From Aquimarina sp. BL5 (GTDB taxonomy: Bacteria; Bacteroidota; Bacteroidia; Flavobacteriales; Flavobacteriaceae): a stretch of 64,000 bases of DNA. Location: the NCBI RefSeq assembly GCF_003443675.1, contig NZ_CP031963.1, positions 806,001 through 870,000 on the forward strand, given 5' to 3'. Under the pieces are notes generated by a model, which was given only the letters and a program-made list of their open reading frames with translations, was not told the origin of the DNA and did no database searches. A program made the translations under genes and the position numbers. The number at the start of each line of letters is the position of its first letter. Positions within the stretch are counted from its first letter, which is position 1. This document shows, piece by piece, positions 1 through 7,376 of this stretch.

Positions 1-315
1 AAATTCTTCCGTTTCAACTACATCTTCATCAGGTACACAACAATCTACAGGACATACCGCAGCACACTGAGGTTCCTCATGAAAACCTTTACACTCTGTA
101 CATTTATCAGGTACAATATAATAAATCTCATCGCTAACCGGTTCTTGAGCTTCTTCTGAATTAATCGCTTTACCACCAGGAAGCACTACATCACCTTCTA
201 AATCGGTTCCATCTGCGTATCTCCAGTCATCCGCACCCTCATAAATCGCAGTATTCGGACATTCTGGTTCACATGCTCCACAGTTTATACATTCGTCCGT
301 TATTATAATTGCCAT
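1..315 (-). CDS. 4Fe-4S dicluster ferredoxin (3' end outside window)
   Basis: Small electron-carrier protein. The 105 visible residues hold a first cluster motif [12 protein letters not shown] near residue 9 and a second, spread-out Cys set ([13 protein letters not shown]...CPVDCC) near residues 71-92, the 2[4Fe-4S] ferredoxin pattern in which the second motif carries an insertion. It starts MAIIITDEC and runs off the left edge with an acidic tail. It diverges from the acyl-CoA reductase gene with 47 bp between the starts, an arrangement I recall as common in Flavobacteriaceae. Family call is strong; the redox partner is unknown. Confidence 0.92.
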   Translation of the reverse strand, partial: MAIIITDECINCGACEPECPNTAIYEGADDWRYADGTDLEGDVVLPGGKAINSEEAQEPVSDEIYYIVPDKCTECKGFHEEPQCAAVCPVDCCVPDEDVVETEEF

Positions 316-337
316 AGCTTTTTTTATTCTAAATTTG
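309..337 (+). promoter_or_regulatory. Promoter of the acyl-CoA reductase gene
   Basis: TTG (309-311), 18 bp spacer, then TAAATTTG (330-337), a full match to the Bacteroidota -33/-7 consensus. It ends 25 bp before the GTG start and lies partly inside the first codons of the ferredoxin gene. Confidence 0.55.
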
Positions 338-342
338 CATCA

Positions 343-373
343 CAAAAATAACCCGTAAACTAGTGATAAACAA
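343..373 (-). promoter_or_regulatory. Promoter of the ferredoxin gene
   Basis: Read on the minus strand there is a TATTTTTG (343-350) matching the Bacteroidota -7 box TAnnTTTG, with TTG (371-373) 20 bp upstream as the -33 element. It overlaps the start region of the divergent acyl-CoA reductase gene. Confidence 0.5.
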
Positions 374-1442
374 ATTAGAAATGGTATTAAATGATCGAAT
401 AGTCGCTTTTTCTGAATTAGGCAGGTTCCTAAGTCAATTCAAAAATACTGGTTATGAGAAGATTAGCAACATAATGCATCAAGAAGATTTTTTTGATGGA
501 ATGATTCAAAAAATAGAATCTGCTAAACATCATAATGGTTGGTTTACGGAAGAAAATATCGTGTTTTCATTATCACAATGGAGTAAGACGCTTACAAAAC
601 ATAATTTAGAACAATGGTTATCTTCTTATTCTTTAGACACTATAACGACTAAAACAATCGGAATCATTATGGCCGGTAATATCCCTTTAGTTGGATTTCA
701 TGATTTCATTTCAGTACTCGTAAGTGGGCATAATGTGCTGGTAAAACAATCTTCAAATGATAATCAATTACTTCCATATCTCGCATCATATCTAATTGCT
801 ATTGAACCAAGATTTGAAAAACGTATTTCTTTTACTGAAGAAAGATTTACTGATTTTGATGCTATGATTGCGACAGGAAGTAATAATACAGCTCGCTACT
901 TCGAACATTATTTTGGCAATAAACCCAATATTATTCGTAAAAACAGAAATTCTGTTGCTGTATTAACTGGAAATGAGTCCAAAGAACAATTAGCAGCATT
1001 AGGGAATGATATTTTCACCTATTATGGTTTAGGTTGTAGAAGTGTTTCTAAACTTATGGTACCAAAAGGTTATGATTTTGACTTATTTTTTAGATCTATT
1101 TATGACTATAATGATATCATTAATGGAGCTAAATATGCTAATAACTATGATTATAATAAAGCTGTATACTTAATGAGTAATTTTAAGTTATTAGATAATG
1201 GTTTCTTAATGTTGAAAGAAGATTCAAGTTATGCTTCTCCTATAGCTACACTGTTTTATGAAACATACGGATCAAAAGAAGAATTACTACAAAAATTCGA
1301 AGCTGATAAAGAAGGTATACAATGTATAGTTGCTGATAATTTTTCTGACAATAGCATTGATTTTGGAACCACACAACATCCTTCTCTATCAGATTACGCA
1401 GATAATGTCGATGTTATTGAATTTTTAACAAAAATTGACTAA
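363..1442 (+). CDS. Acyl-CoA reductase (LuxC-like)
   Basis: 359 aa protein of the LuxC/acyl-CoA reductase family, expected to reduce acyl-CoA to aldehyde with NAD(P)H. The Rossmann-like segment (residues 98-130, with MAGNIPLVGFHD) and the catalytic Cys region YYGLGCRSVSK (Cys about residue 225) are visible. The start is GTG at 363; an in-frame ATG at 381 is an alternative. It stands directly upstream of serC and serA, a conserved order in this family, although no link to serine synthesis is known to me. The physiological acyl substrate is not evident. Confidence 0.85.
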   Translation: MINKLEMVLNDRIVAFSELGRFLSQFKNTGYEKISNIMHQEDFFDGMIQKIESAKHHNGWFTEENIVFSLSQWSKTLTKHNLEQWLSSYSLDTITTKTIGIIMAGNIPLVGFHDFISVLVSGHNVLVKQSSNDNQLLPYLASYLIAIEPRFEKRISFTEERFTDFDAMIATGSNNTARYFEHYFGNKPNIIRKNRNSVAVLTGNESKEQLAALGNDIFTYYGLGCRSVSKLMVPKGYDFDLFFRSIYDYNDIINGAKYANNYDYNKAVYLMSNFKLLDNGFLMLKEDSSYASPIATLFYETYGSKEELLQKFEADKEGIQCIVADNFSDNSIDFGTTQHPSLSDYADNVDVIEFLTKID

Positions 1443-1569
1443 ATAATTTATCATTTTGACAATGCTTTTGTTTTAGATTATTAGCACCTTTGTGGTGTTT
1501 TTTCTTACTGGTTTAAGGAGCCAGAAAACAACAAGAAAAGTAATTAATAAAAAACAATAAAAACTACTG

Positions 1570-2634
1570 ATGAAAAAGCACAACTTTAGCGCAGGACCTT
1601 GTATTCTACCACAAGAAGTATTCAAAGAAGCATCCCAAGCCGTATTAGATTTTAACGATTCTGGGCTATCCATTTTGGAGATTTCACATCGTAGTAAGGA
1701 TTTTGTAGATGTAATGGATGAAGCCCGCAGTTTGGCTTTAGAATTACTAGGCTTAGAGGGTAAAGGATATAAAGTACTTTTTCTTCAAGGAGGAGCTAGT
1801 ACTCAATTCTTAATGACTGCATACAACCTATTACAATCAAAAGCGGGATATATCAATACTGGTAGCTGGAGTGATAAAGCTATCAAAGAGGCTAAAATTT
1901 TTGGAGAGGTTGTAGAAGTTGCATCTTCCAAAGATGCTAATTACAATTATATTCCTAAAGGATATGATGTTCCTGAGGATTTAGATTATCTACATTGTAC
2001 TAGTAACAATACAATTTTCGGAACACAAATCAAAGATTTTCCAACTACCAAAGCTCCTCTTGTATGTGACATGAGTAGTGATATATTCTCTAGACAATTA
2101 GATTTTTCAAAATTTAGTTTAATCTATGCCGGAGCACAAAAAAATATGGGTCCAGCAGGAACTACATTAGTAGTTGTTAAAGAAGATATTCTTGGAAAAA
2201 TAGAACGACAAATCCCATCTATGCTGGATTATAAAGTACATATTAGTAAGAGTAGTATGTTTAATACTCCTCCAGTATTTGCAGTTTATACTTCTATGCT
2301 AACATTAAGATGGTTGAAGAAATTAGGTGGAATTGCGGCAATTGAAGAACAAAACGAGAAAAAAGCAAATCTCATCTATTCCGAAATAGAGTTAAACCCT
2401 CTTTTTAAAGGATTTGCTGCAAAAGAAGATAGATCTATGATGAATGCTACTTTTTCTTTAGTAGATGAAGATCTTAAGGAAACGTTTGATGCTATGTGGA
2501 AAGAAGCAGGTATAAGTGGTGTAAATGGACATAGAAGTGTAGGAGGCTATAGAGCTAGTATGTATAACGCTATGACAATGGAAAGTGTTGCCGCTTTGGT
2601 AGATGTAATGAGTGATTTAGAGCGAAAAGCTTAA
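1570..2634 (+). CDS. serC: Phosphoserine aminotransferase
   Basis: PLP enzyme converting 3-phosphohydroxypyruvate plus glutamate to phosphoserine; also able to serve pyridoxal phosphate synthesis. The 354 aa length is normal. N-terminal NFSAGP(C)ILP and the PLP-lysine segment IYAGAQKNMGPAG (about residues 191-203) are diagnostic, as are the C-terminal residues GVNGHRSVGGYRASMYNA. serA follows after 73 bp on the same strand, so the first two steps of serine synthesis are adjacent. A 127 bp gap separates it from the acyl-CoA reductase gene. Confidence 0.97.
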   Translation: MKKHNFSAGPCILPQEVFKEASQAVLDFNDSGLSILEISHRSKDFVDVMDEARSLALELLGLEGKGYKVLFLQGGASTQFLMTAYNLLQSKAGYINTGSWSDKAIKEAKIFGEVVEVASSKDANYNYIPKGYDVPEDLDYLHCTSNNTIFGTQIKDFPTTKAPLVCDMSSDIFSRQLDFSKFSLIYAGAQKNMGPAGTTLVVVKEDILGKIERQIPSMLDYKVHISKSSMFNTPPVFAVYTSMLTLRWLKKLGGIAAIEEQNEKKANLIYSEIELNPLFKGFAAKEDRSMMNATFSLVDEDLKETFDAMWKEAGISGVNGHRSVGGYRASMYNAMTMESVAALVDVMSDLERKA

Positions 2635-2707
2635 TTAACCAACCTATTAATTTAGAAACTAAAATTCTAAAATAAGAATTCAAAATTTAAAAAATCAAAC
2701 CTTTAAA

Positions 2708-3658
2708 ATGAAAGTATTAGCAAACGACGGAGTATCTCAAAGCGGTATTGAGGCTTTGGAAAAAGCTGGATTCGAAGTACAAACTACAACAGTTGCTCAG
2801 GATCAGTTAGTAAATTATATTAATGAAAACGAAATCAATGTATTATTAGTTCGTAGTGCTACTAAAGTTAGAACGGATATCATTGACAATTGTAGTTCTT
2901 TAAAAATTATAGGACGTGGTGGTGTTGGTATGGATAATATCGATGTGACCTATGCACGTGAAAAAGGATTACATGTTATTAATACTCCTGCTGCATCTTC
3001 AGGATCTGTGGCAGAATTAGTTTTTGCTCACTTATATGGAAGTGTTCGTTTCCTTCATGATGCGAACAGAAATATGCCATTAGAAGGTGACAGCAAATTC
3101 AAGAACCTTAAAAAAGCATACGCCGGTGGAACTGAATTAAGAGGTAAGACACTAGGTGTAATTGGTATTGGCCGTATTGGTCAAGCGACAGCTAAGATTG
3201 CAATTGGAGTTGGTATGAATGTAGTTGCATTTGATCCATTTATTGAAGAAGTGGATATTCCTCTAGAGTTTTTTGATGGACAATCACTAAGTTTTAAAAT
3301 CAAAACCGTTTCTAAAGAAGAAGTTCTTAAACAGGCGGACTTCTTTACTTTACATGTTCCTGCTCAAAAGGATTATGTTATTGGTAAAGCTGAGATTGAA
3401 CAAATGAAAGACGGTGCTGGATTAATCAATGCGGCACGTGGTGGAGTTATTGATGAAGTAGCACTAGTAGAAGCTTTAGAAAATGGTAAATTAAGTTTTG
3501 CTGGTCTGGATGTTTTCGAAAATGAACCAAGTCCAGCTATTAAAGTATTAATGAATAATAAAATATCATTAACACCACATATTGGTGCTGCCACTGGTGA
3601 AGCACAAGATAGAATCGGTCAGGAACTTGCTGATCAGATAATTTCTATTTTGAAGTAG
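2708..3658 (+). CDS. serA: D-3-phosphoglycerate dehydrogenase, short form
   Basis: NAD-dependent D-2-hydroxyacid dehydrogenase of 316 aa, the first step of serine biosynthesis. The dinucleotide fold GVIGIGRIGQATA is near residue 151; the active-site Arg is in NAARGGVIDE (about 241), and the catalytic His in LTPHIGAATGEA near the C-terminus. There is no ACT regulatory domain, so serine feedback through that domain is not expected. The position just after serC supports the serA call over other 2-hydroxyacid dehydrogenases. Confidence 0.93.
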   Translation: MKVLANDGVSQSGIEALEKAGFEVQTTTVAQDQLVNYINENEINVLLVRSATKVRTDIIDNCSSLKIIGRGGVGMDNIDVTYAREKGLHVINTPAASSGSVAELVFAHLYGSVRFLHDANRNMPLEGDSKFKNLKKAYAGGTELRGKTLGVIGIGRIGQATAKIAIGVGMNVVAFDPFIEEVDIPLEFFDGQSLSFKIKTVSKEEVLKQADFFTLHVPAQKDYVIGKAEIEQMKDGAGLINAARGGVIDEVALVEALENGKLSFAGLDVFENEPSPAIKVLMNNKISLTPHIGAATGEAQDRIGQELADQIISILK

Positions 3659-3685
3659 TAATTCCAATTAATAACATACTATTTT

Positions 3686-3722
3686 AAACTCCTTTTACAT
3701 GTTCTTGTAAAAGGAGTTTTTT
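3686..3722 (+). terminator. Terminator after serA
   Basis: A 13-bp perfect stem (AAACTCCTTTTAC paired with GTAAAAGGAGTTT), 8-nt loop, then a T-run. It closes the acyl-CoA reductase-serC-serA unit. Confidence 0.9.
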
Positions 3723-3850
3723 AGTTCAACCTGCCTTACGTCGATTAAATTTTCATTTCATCCGTTTTTCTCCAAAACAAAAACATCCTTTTTGATAATT
3801 TTATCAATAAAAAATGTAAATTTAGAACACATAATAAAAAATATTAAATC

Positions 3851-4495
3851 ATGTCTGGAATTTTAGATCTTTTAAATAGCCCAGTGGGCCAACAAATTAT
3901 AAGCGGAGTGAGTAGTCAAACAGGACAATCTACCGATAAAACAGGAAGTTTATTAAGCATGGCTATGCCTGTATTAATGGGAGCTATGCAAAAAAACGCT
4001 TCAACTCCTGAAGGAGCATCAGGATTATTAAGTGCAATTTCTGGTAAACATGCTGGCGGTGGTATTTTAGATAACTTAGGAGGATTGTTTGAAGGTGGTG
4101 TTGAAGATAATGTAACTAATGATGGCGCGGGAATTCTTGGGCATATTTTAGGAGGAAAACAACCAGCTGTAGAAAATGCATTAAGTCAAAAATCAGGAAT
4201 GGATGCTGGTTCTGTAGCTCAGATTCTTAAAGTTGCTGCGCCAATCCTTATGGGTGTTTTAGGTAAACAAGCTTCGCAAAACAATGTATCTGATGCTAAT
4301 GGATTAACTAATATGCTTGGAGGAATGCTAGGAGGAGGACAAGGGTCTAAACAACAATCACTAATAGAATCTTTTCTAGACGCAGATGGTGACGGTAGTA
4401 TCCTTGATGATGTAGCTGGTATGGTACTTGGCGGCGGTAATAGTCAGAAAAAAGGCGGTCTTGGAGGATTATTAGGCGGTCTTTTTGGAAAATAG
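3851..4495 (+). CDS. DUF937 domain protein
   Basis: 214 aa, very rich in Gly, Ala, Leu and Met, with the DUF937-type opening GILDLLNSPVGQQIISGVSSQ and repeated GGLLGG-type motifs. No signal peptide. Residues about 177-188 (DADGDGSILDDV) resemble a calcium-binding EF/dockerin loop. The family is widespread and has no firm function. It is an isolated unit closed by a strong terminator. Alternative: a cytosolic scaffold-like or YidB-like protein. Confidence 0.8.
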   Translation: MSGILDLLNSPVGQQIISGVSSQTGQSTDKTGSLLSMAMPVLMGAMQKNASTPEGASGLLSAISGKHAGGGILDNLGGLFEGGVEDNVTNDGAGILGHILGGKQPAVENALSQKSGMDAGSVAQILKVAAPILMGVLGKQASQNNVSDANGLTNMLGGMLGGGQGSKQQSLIESFLDADGDGSILDDVAGMVLGGGNSQKKGGLGGLLGGLFGK

Positions 4496-4524
4496 ATTTA
4501 CAATTATTGTTTTACAAAATATTG

Positions 4525-4562
4525 AAAAGAGTCTTGATGCAAACATCAAGACTCTTTTATTA
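4525..4562 (+). terminator. Terminator after the DUF937 gene
   Basis: Perfect 15-bp stem (AAAAGAGTCTTGATG / CATCAAGACTCTTTT) with a 4-nt CAAA loop, 30 bp after the stop codon. Confidence 0.92.
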
Positions 4563-4663
4563 TTCCGTCCTATTCAAATTGATTTTTATAAATTAACATA
4601 ACAAAAATGTTAAAGCTTAAAAGTAATTAATGTACTTTTAGTATTTTGATTTTTATTAAGATT

Positions 4664-5083
4664 ATGAAAAATAGTATTTACACATTTATCCTAGTGTTAT
4701 GTATCTATAGTTGTGGAACAACTAAAGATAGAAAACTTGATGTTACATCTGCAAATGAAATTTCTGATACCGTAAGGATTGCAAATGACAGTCTAGAGTA
4801 TGAAATTATTATAATAGAACCAGGTTTTAATGGTTGGCTTGTTACCCAAAGACCGAGAGGATATTATTCCCAACAATTTTTGGAATCGAGAAACAGACTG
4901 TATGTTACAGAATATAATCAAAGAGTTATGCAACCCCAACTATTTGATCCTAATTTATATATTCTACAAATAAACTACGAACAACAAACTGATTATGGAT
5001 ACGAAGTAAATTATCTTCTATATAATTATTTTCTGTTTTTTGAAAAGCAATATCGACAACGATTTATGGTAAGTAGAGGTTAA
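4664..5083 (+). CDS. DUF6146-like small lipoprotein
   Basis: 139 aa with an SPII signal ending at the lipobox IYSCG, so probably an envelope lipoprotein. The body holds DTVRIANDSLEYEIIIIEPG and a tyrosine-rich C-terminal half ending in NYLLYNYFLFFEKQYRQRF, which I recognise as the flavobacterial DUF6146 family. The open frame extends six codons upstream to a TTG, but the ATG at 4664 gives a proper signal peptide. It is followed closely by a DUF6787-like gene, a recurrent pair in this family. Function unknown. Confidence 0.8.
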   Translation: MKNSIYTFILVLCIYSCGTTKDRKLDVTSANEISDTVRIANDSLEYEIIIIEPGFNGWLVTQRPRGYYSQQFLESRNRLYVTEYNQRVMQPQLFDPNLYILQINYEQQTDYGYEVNYLLYNYFLFFEKQYRQRFMVSRG

Positions 5084-5110
5084 AGATTTTGAGACAGAAA
5101 GTTTAAGTTG

Positions 5111-5118
5111 TATTTTTG
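5111..5118 (+). promoter_or_regulatory. Possible -7 box next to the DUF6787-like start
   Basis: TATTTTTG matches TAnnTTTG but ends only 4 bp before the ATG at 5123. If used, the mRNA would be almost leaderless; it may be chance. Confidence 0.25.
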
Positions 5119-5122
5119 CCGT

Positions 5123-5647
5123 ATGCAAAAATTTAAAGATCGCTGGGAAATTCAGGCTAATTGGCAACTACTTTTTCCCATCCTAGGATTAATAGGATTA
5201 TTATTTTCATCATTTTTACTAGGTAAGAGATTAATACTTGGGATTTTAAAATTTACAGAAACCCACAATTTTTATTTTCCTTTGTTGTCAATAATCACAG
5301 TACTTATTTTTACTGCATTATTATTCTTTACACTAAAGATCTTTATTCCCTTAGAAAAAAAATGGAATGTTACCTATCGATGGGAGCTAATTGCTATTTT
5401 TATTGCTTTTGCCGTTACAGGTTCTACAGCAGCAAGAATTTCTGATCCGATCATACAATTGATAGGTTTTGATAGAGAATCTACAAGTGGATGGATATAT
5501 TGGCCTTTAAGAATATTTCTGATATTCCCTGTATATCAGATAATATTATTGATCGTAGGATGGCTATTCGGACAATTTAAATTCTTCTGGTGGTTTGAGA
5601 AAAAAATGCTTCGCAGAATGGGTTTTACACGATTTTTAAAAGATTGA
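5123..5647 (+). CDS. DUF6787-like membrane protein
   Basis: 174 aa with about four hydrophobic segments (roughly residues 16-40, 50-75, 90-112, 132-155). The opening MQKFKDRWEIQANWQLLFP and the motif AIFIAFAVTGSTAARISDP are typical of flavobacterial DUF6787. The ATG at 5123 is preferred to a TTG 15 bp upstream because known family members begin near here. It lies 39 bp after the DUF6146-like gene. No function is assigned. Confidence 0.75.
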   Translation: MQKFKDRWEIQANWQLLFPILGLIGLLFSSFLLGKRLILGILKFTETHNFYFPLLSIITVLIFTALLFFTLKIFIPLEKKWNVTYRWELIAIFIAFAVTGSTAARISDPIIQLIGFDRESTSGWIYWPLRIFLIFPVYQIILLIVGWLFGQFKFFWWFEKKMLRRMGFTRFLKD

Positions 5648-5666
5648 ACAAGTACCATAAAATATA

Positions 5667-5680
5667 AACCCTTTCGGGTT
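5667..5680. terminator. Weak hairpin between convergent genes
   Basis: AACCC-TTTC-GGGTT, a 5-bp stem between the ends of the DUF6787-like gene and the minus-strand gene. Only a weak terminator candidate. Confidence 0.35.
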
Positions 5681-5702
5681 ATAGTCAAAGCAATTCTTTT
5701 AT

Positions 5703-6017
5703 TTACGAAACAACTTCTACTTCGATTATTTTAGCATCTTTATCAGTAATCTCTTCTTTATTAACAACAAAAGTATATAACCACATTAAAGTGAACGTAG
5801 GAATTATATCTGTTCCCGGAATTATTTCCTCGATAAAAGTTATAACCGAAGCTATCTTACCTTTTTTTCCAGGATACATATCAATCATCTTTTTTGCAGC
5901 ATAAGGAGCCCAAATAATATCTAAAAATGGTCCAACAAATGGAACAGCTAAGGAAGCCATACCTATAAGATCATAAATAATACCTTTTTTTAATAATTTA
6001 TATTTATTCTTTTTCAT
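5703..6017 (-). CDS. Small membrane protein, unknown function
   Basis: 104 aa, basic N-terminus (MKKNKYKLLKKG), two hydrophobic stretches (about residues 15-36 and 70-86) joined by a loop with APYAAKKMIDMYPGKKGK, and an acidic tail. I do not recognise a named family. Proline-rich turns (VPFVGPFLD, PGTDIIPTF) suggest a small integral membrane protein. It lies 47 bp downstream of folE on the same strand and may be cotranscribed with it. Confidence 0.7.
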   Translation of the reverse strand: MKKNKYKLLKKGIIYDLIGMASLAVPFVGPFLDIIWAPYAAKKMIDMYPGKKGKIASVITFIEEIIPGTDIIPTFTLMWLYTFVVNKEEITDKDAKIIEVEVVS

Positions 6018-6064
6018 AAGTTTCTATTTGCTAATTATATAACAAAAAAAATGCCAAAAAATTG

Positions 6065-6661
6065 TTATGACAAGTCTGCAGTAATTAACCTTAAAAACTC
6101 GGTACGAGTCTCAATTTTTTCGAACTGTCCTCTAAATCCAGAAGTTGTAGTTACTGAATTTTGTTTTTGAACACCACGCATCATCATACACATATGGGAG
6201 GCTTCAATTACCACGGCTACACCTTTGGGTTTTAACGTATTATTAATGCACTCTAAAATATCATGAGTTAAACGTTCTTGCACCTGAAGACGTCTTGCAA
6301 AAACATCTACTATCCTTGGCAATTTACTTAAACCAACAATCTGACCATTAGGAATATATGCAATATGCGCCTTCCCAAAAAACGGTAACATATGATGCTC
6401 GCACAAAGAATACAATTCTATATCTTTAACAATGACCATATCGTCATAGTCTTCCTTAAACATGGCACTTTTCAGAATTTCTTCAGGATCCTGATGATAT
6501 CCTTGAGTCAAAAATTGCATCGCTTTTGCAGCTCGTTCAGGAGTCTTTACTATTCCCTCCCTACTTACATCCTCTCCCAGATCCGTAATTATAGATTTAA
6601 ATTTATCCTTTACATCATCAGTAACTTTTATGTTGTACTCTTCGAAATTATTATATGGCAT
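6065..6661 (-). CDS. folE: GTP cyclohydrolase I
   Basis: Catalyses GTP to dihydroneopterin triphosphate, the first step of folate/tetrahydropterin synthesis. 198 aa, normal length. The zinc ligands are visible: Cys87 in LCEHHMLPF with the adjacent His pair, and Cys158 in [11 protein letters not shown]. The C-terminal [19 protein letters not shown] is also typical. Its start lies 10 bp after the stop of msrA, so msrA-folE is very likely one operon. Confidence 0.97.
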   Translation of the reverse strand: MPYNNFEEYNIKVTDDVKDKFKSIITDLGEDVSREGIVKTPERAAKAMQFLTQGYHQDPEEILKSAMFKEDYDDMVIVKDIELYSLCEHHMLPFFGKAHIAYIPNGQIVGLSKLPRIVDVFARRLQVQERLTHDILECINNTLKPKGVAVVIEASHMCMMMRGVQKQNSVTTTSGFRGQFEKIETRTEFLRLITADLS

Positions 6662-6671
6662 TATATCTATG

Positions 6672-7229
6672 TTAGTTCTGTATTTCTTTTTTTAATTTAC
6701 TTTTATAAGTAGCCTGCAATTTACTTAGTTTTGGATTAATCACAAACTGACAATATCCTTGATTACTGTTTTGATTATAATAATTCTGGTGGTAATCTTC
6801 AGCATTATAAAACGCACCTAAAGCTGCTACTTCCGTGACAATAGGATCATTAAAAACACCTTCAGTATTAAGATTAGTGATCATTATTTGCGATCTTTCT
6901 TTTTGATCATCATCTATATAAAATATGGCACTCCTGTATTGGGTTCCACGATCCGCTCCTTGCCTATTCAAAGTAGTAGGATCATGAGTAGCAAAAAAGA
7001 TTTCTAATAATTCATTATAGCTAATGATATCAGTATCATATTCAATTTTTATTGCTTCGGCATGCCCAGTTCTTCCTGAAGTAATTTCACGATATGCCGG
7101 ATTCTTAATGGTTCCTCCAGTATATCCAGAAACTACTTGATGCACACCTTCTAATCGTTGAAATACGGCTTCTGTACACCAAAAACATCCTCCAGCAAAA
7201 ACAGCAGTCTTTAGGTTATTTTTTCCCAT
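6672..7229 (-). CDS. msrA: Peptide methionine sulfoxide reductase A
   Basis: Reduces methionine-S-sulfoxide in proteins. The active-site motif [12 protein letters not shown] puts the catalytic Cys at residue 15 of the start chosen (MGKNNLKTA). The open frame extends 14 codons further upstream, but the family normally begins just before this motif. [21 protein letters not shown] and the C-terminal [13 protein letters not shown] region, with a resolving Cys, fit the family. First gene of the msrA-folE unit. Confidence 0.95.
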   Translation of the reverse strand: MGKNNLKTAVFAGGCFWCTEAVFQRLEGVHQVVSGYTGGTIKNPAYREITSGRTGHAEAIKIEYDTDIISYNELLEIFFATHDPTTLNRQGADRGTQYRSAIFYIDDDQKERSQIMITNLNTEGVFNDPIVTEVAALGAFYNAEDYHQNYYNQNSNQGYCQFVINPKLSKLQATYKSKLKKEIQN

Positions 7230-7331
7230 AATATTGTTAAATAGCAAATATTGTTTAACGAATTTACACATATACTAAACAGCGCTAACTCTTTTTAACT
7301 TTTCATTAGTAAGTCATTTAGTTGTAAATCC

Positions 7332-7339
7332 TAGTTTTG
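7332..7339 (+). promoter_or_regulatory. -7 box upstream of the DUF5916 gene
   Basis: TAGTTTTG, a match to TAnnTTTG 37 bp before the ATG; no clear TTG at the -33 distance. Confidence 0.4.
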
Positions 7340-7376
7340 CAAGTAAGTCGAAAAAGTAAGGATTTTTTTACAAAAC

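Noticed and set aside
1473..1673. 66-codon antisense frame over the serC start
   Set aside because: Overlaps the real serC gene on the other strand and has no family features.
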